Below, one piece after another: positions 4,192 through 5,526 of a stretch of 5,526 nt of DNA. Location: positions 1 through 5,526 of the forward strand of contig JAILEL010000078.1 in the NCBI GenBank assembly GCA_024687845.1, in the 5' to 3' direction. The notes under the pieces were generated by a model. The model was not told the origin of the DNA. It made no database searches and saw only the letters and a program-made list of their open reading frames with translations. How positions within the stretch are numbered: the first letter of the stretch is position 1; each line of letters starts with the position of its first letter. This DNA is from Eubacterium sp. (lineage in GTDB: Bacteria > Bacillota_A > Clostridia > Lachnospirales > Lachnospiraceae). Made by a program: the position numbers and the translations under genes.

Positions 4192-5526
4192 ATGGCAAGT
4201 AAGTTAACAAGCAAATATATGTACAAAGTAATGTCACCTGGTTATGACATTTTGGATAAGACATTTTTTAAGGATAATGGAAAGAAGGATGGAAGAAATC
4301 CCCGGGATGTCCTGGCAGAATTGATACCTGATGAAAAATGCAGAATTCTTGATATGTGCTGCGGCACTGGATCCAATGGAATCGGCGTTGCAATCAGGCA
4401 TCCTAAGGCTTCGGTTGTGGAACTTGATAGATCAAAGTCTATGCTACTTAAGGCAAGACAGAAGGTAAATAGCCTTGAACTAAAAAATGTAAAGATCATT
4501 TGTAGAGATGCTACTGACACTGGCCTAAGAGGAGAGTTATTTGATTATGTTATAATAGGTCTGGCTCTCCACGAATGTAATCCTGACCTTTGGAAAGGTA
4601 TTCTTTCAGAAGTCCATAGACTTCTGAAGAAGGATGGACATCTTTTAATTCTTGATTGGGAGAGACAATCAGGACTGTCTGACAAGATAAAATTCGCCCC
4701 TATGTATATTACGGAATCAATAATGACGCCAAAGTATTTTTTGGAATATTTTAATAGTGATAAAGAGGTGTTTTTCTCTAGATTTGGTTTTAAGGCTGAG
4801 AAGAATATCAGATGTAAATATACATTTGTGATGAGCCTGAAGAAAGACGAATCATATAATGCTAAAAGAAAAATAAATGAAACAGATAAAGCTATTGAAA
4901 GTGATGAAGCTTTTGATGCTGAAAATGATATAGAGAAAAATCTTAGTGCGTCATATCTGGCCCAGACTCATATGCTTGATTATGATAATTATATGATCCA
5001 GGAACTTATAAGAGAGCGTGGATGGAGAGAACTTCCAGAGTTTGAAAGGATACGTTCGATTTATAATTTTATCAGAGATGAGATTCGCTTTGGATACAAT
5101 GTGGATGACAGCATTCCTGCCTCAAAGGTACTGAAGGATGGATATGGACAGTGCAATACTAAGGGGACACTTTTCATGGCGTTACTCAGAGCAGTTGGTA
5201 TTCCATGCAGAGTTCACGGTTTTACTATTAGAAAAGAACTTCAGGAAGGGGCTATGACTGGCTTTGTTTATAAGCAGGCTCCGAAGAATATATTCCATAG
5301 CTGGGTTGAGGTATACTTGGAAGGTACATGGTACGAGCTTGAGGCATTTATTATAGATAAGGATTATTTGGGAAAGCTGCAGCAGAAGAATAGTAATTGC
5401 ACTGGCGCATTCTGTAAATATGGAGTTGGGGTTGAGGATTTTAAGAATCCGGTTATAGATTTCAATCGTAATAACACTTATATTCAGAGTACAGGAATCA
5501 ATCAGGATTTCGGAATCTACGACTCT
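4192..5526 (+). CDS. Class I SAM-dependent methyltransferase fused to a transglutaminase-like domain (3' end outside window)
   Basis: The frame is open from ATG 4192 to the last base, giving 445 residues with no stop. Residues about 1-215 are a Rossmann-type methyltransferase of the UbiE/MenG-like kind: motif I ILDMCCGTGSNG (52-63), acidic VVELD ending in Asp79 for the SAM ribose, CRDAT (104-108), LALHE (124-128) as motif IV, and a LLKKDGHLLILDW strand (144-156). A highly charged linker follows (about 216-250). Residues about 252-445 are transglutaminase-like: GYGQCNTKGT with the candidate nucleophile Cys321, FHSWVEV with His369, and WYELEAF where Glu384 stands where many relatives have the catalytic Asp. 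Bacterial proteins of this fold may be peptidases or amide-forming enzymes; the substrate is unknown. The start is chosen from AAGGAG at 4180-4185 with 6-bp spacing; the ATG at 4187 is in another frame and stops after six codons. No signal peptide or membrane helix is visible, so it is probably cytoplasmic. By comparison with stand-alone relatives I remember, several tens of residues remain outside the window. Confidence 0.85.
   Translation, partial: MASKLTSKYMYKVMSPGYDILDKTFFKDNGKKDGRNPRDVLAELIPDEKCRILDMCCGTGSNGIGVAIRHPKASVVELDRSKSMLLKARQKVNSLELKNVKIICRDATDTGLRGELFDYVIIGLALHECNPDLWKGILSEVHRLLKKDGHLLILDWERQSGLSDKIKFAPMYITESIMTPKYFLEYFNSDKEVFFSRFGFKAEKNIRCKYTFVMSLKKDESYNAKRKINETDKAIESDEAFDAENDIEKNLSASYLAQTHMLDYDNYMIQELIRERGWRELPEFERIRSIYNFIRDEIRFGYNVDDSIPASKVLKDGYGQCNTKGTLFMALLRAVGIPCRVHGFTIRKELQEGAMTGFVYKQAPKNIFHSWVEVYLEGTWYELEAFIIDKDYLGKLQQKNSNCTGAFCKYGVGVEDFKNPVIDFNRNNTYIQSTGINQDFGIYDS

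Noticed and set aside
4187..4207. Overlapping six-codon frame starting at ATG 4187.
   Set aside because: It begins one base after the ribosome binding site, too close for initiation, and stops at 4205-4207. The frame from 4192 is the gene.
1..5526. A defence island or mobile element around the HipA-like tail.
   Set aside because: No transposase, integrase, restriction enzyme, terminal repeats or attachment site is visible. One toxin-like fragment at the edge is not enough.

Overview
The window reads as accessory chromosomal DNA from a low-to-moderate GC Clostridia, most likely Lachnospiraceae or close kin (Butyrivibrio-like). This rests on A/T-rich codon use (many AGA and ATA codons), strong AAGGAG-type ribosome binding sites, sigma-A-type promoters, and protein families I recall mainly from Clostridia. 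No rRNA, tRNA, CRISPR array, insertion sequence or phage gene is visible. All genes are on the + strand with gaps of 54 to 121 bp, and no stretch over 300 bp lacks a gene.

Layout. (1) 1-213: the last 70 codons of a gene that starts outside the window and resembles the C-terminal tail of HipA-family kinase toxins. It is much more A/T-rich (about 27% GC by hand count) than what follows. (2) 268-1137: an AraC-type regulator with a GyrI-like ligand-binding C-terminus. Its ribosome binding site lies in the loop of a small hairpin, and a second possible start lies just before the ligand-binding half. (3) 1192-1238: a strong intrinsic terminator only 20 bp before the next start codon, overlapped by an alternative hairpin, so it may be an attenuator. 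(4) 1259-2851: a membrane protein fused to a proline-iminopeptidase-like alpha/beta hydrolase. (5) 2855-2919: a palindrome and two candidate promoters. (6) 2950-4113: a tandem flavodoxin-like oxidoreductase with a CX2CX2CX7C cysteine cluster. (7) 4117-4145: a TTGACA promoter. (8) 4192 to the window end: a SAM-dependent methyltransferase fused to a transglutaminase-like cysteine protein, open at the right edge.

How it may fit together. The AraC/GyrI regulator probably senses a small, often hydrophobic or cationic ligand and may control the hydrolase behind it. The flavoprotein and the methyltransferase-transglutaminase have their own promoter candidates, so the set may be a co-localised series of separately expressed stress or detoxification genes rather than one operon. 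The most striking pattern is that three consecutive proteins each join two modules that can be recognised separately, two of them through highly charged linkers. I cannot assign a shared pathway from sequence alone.
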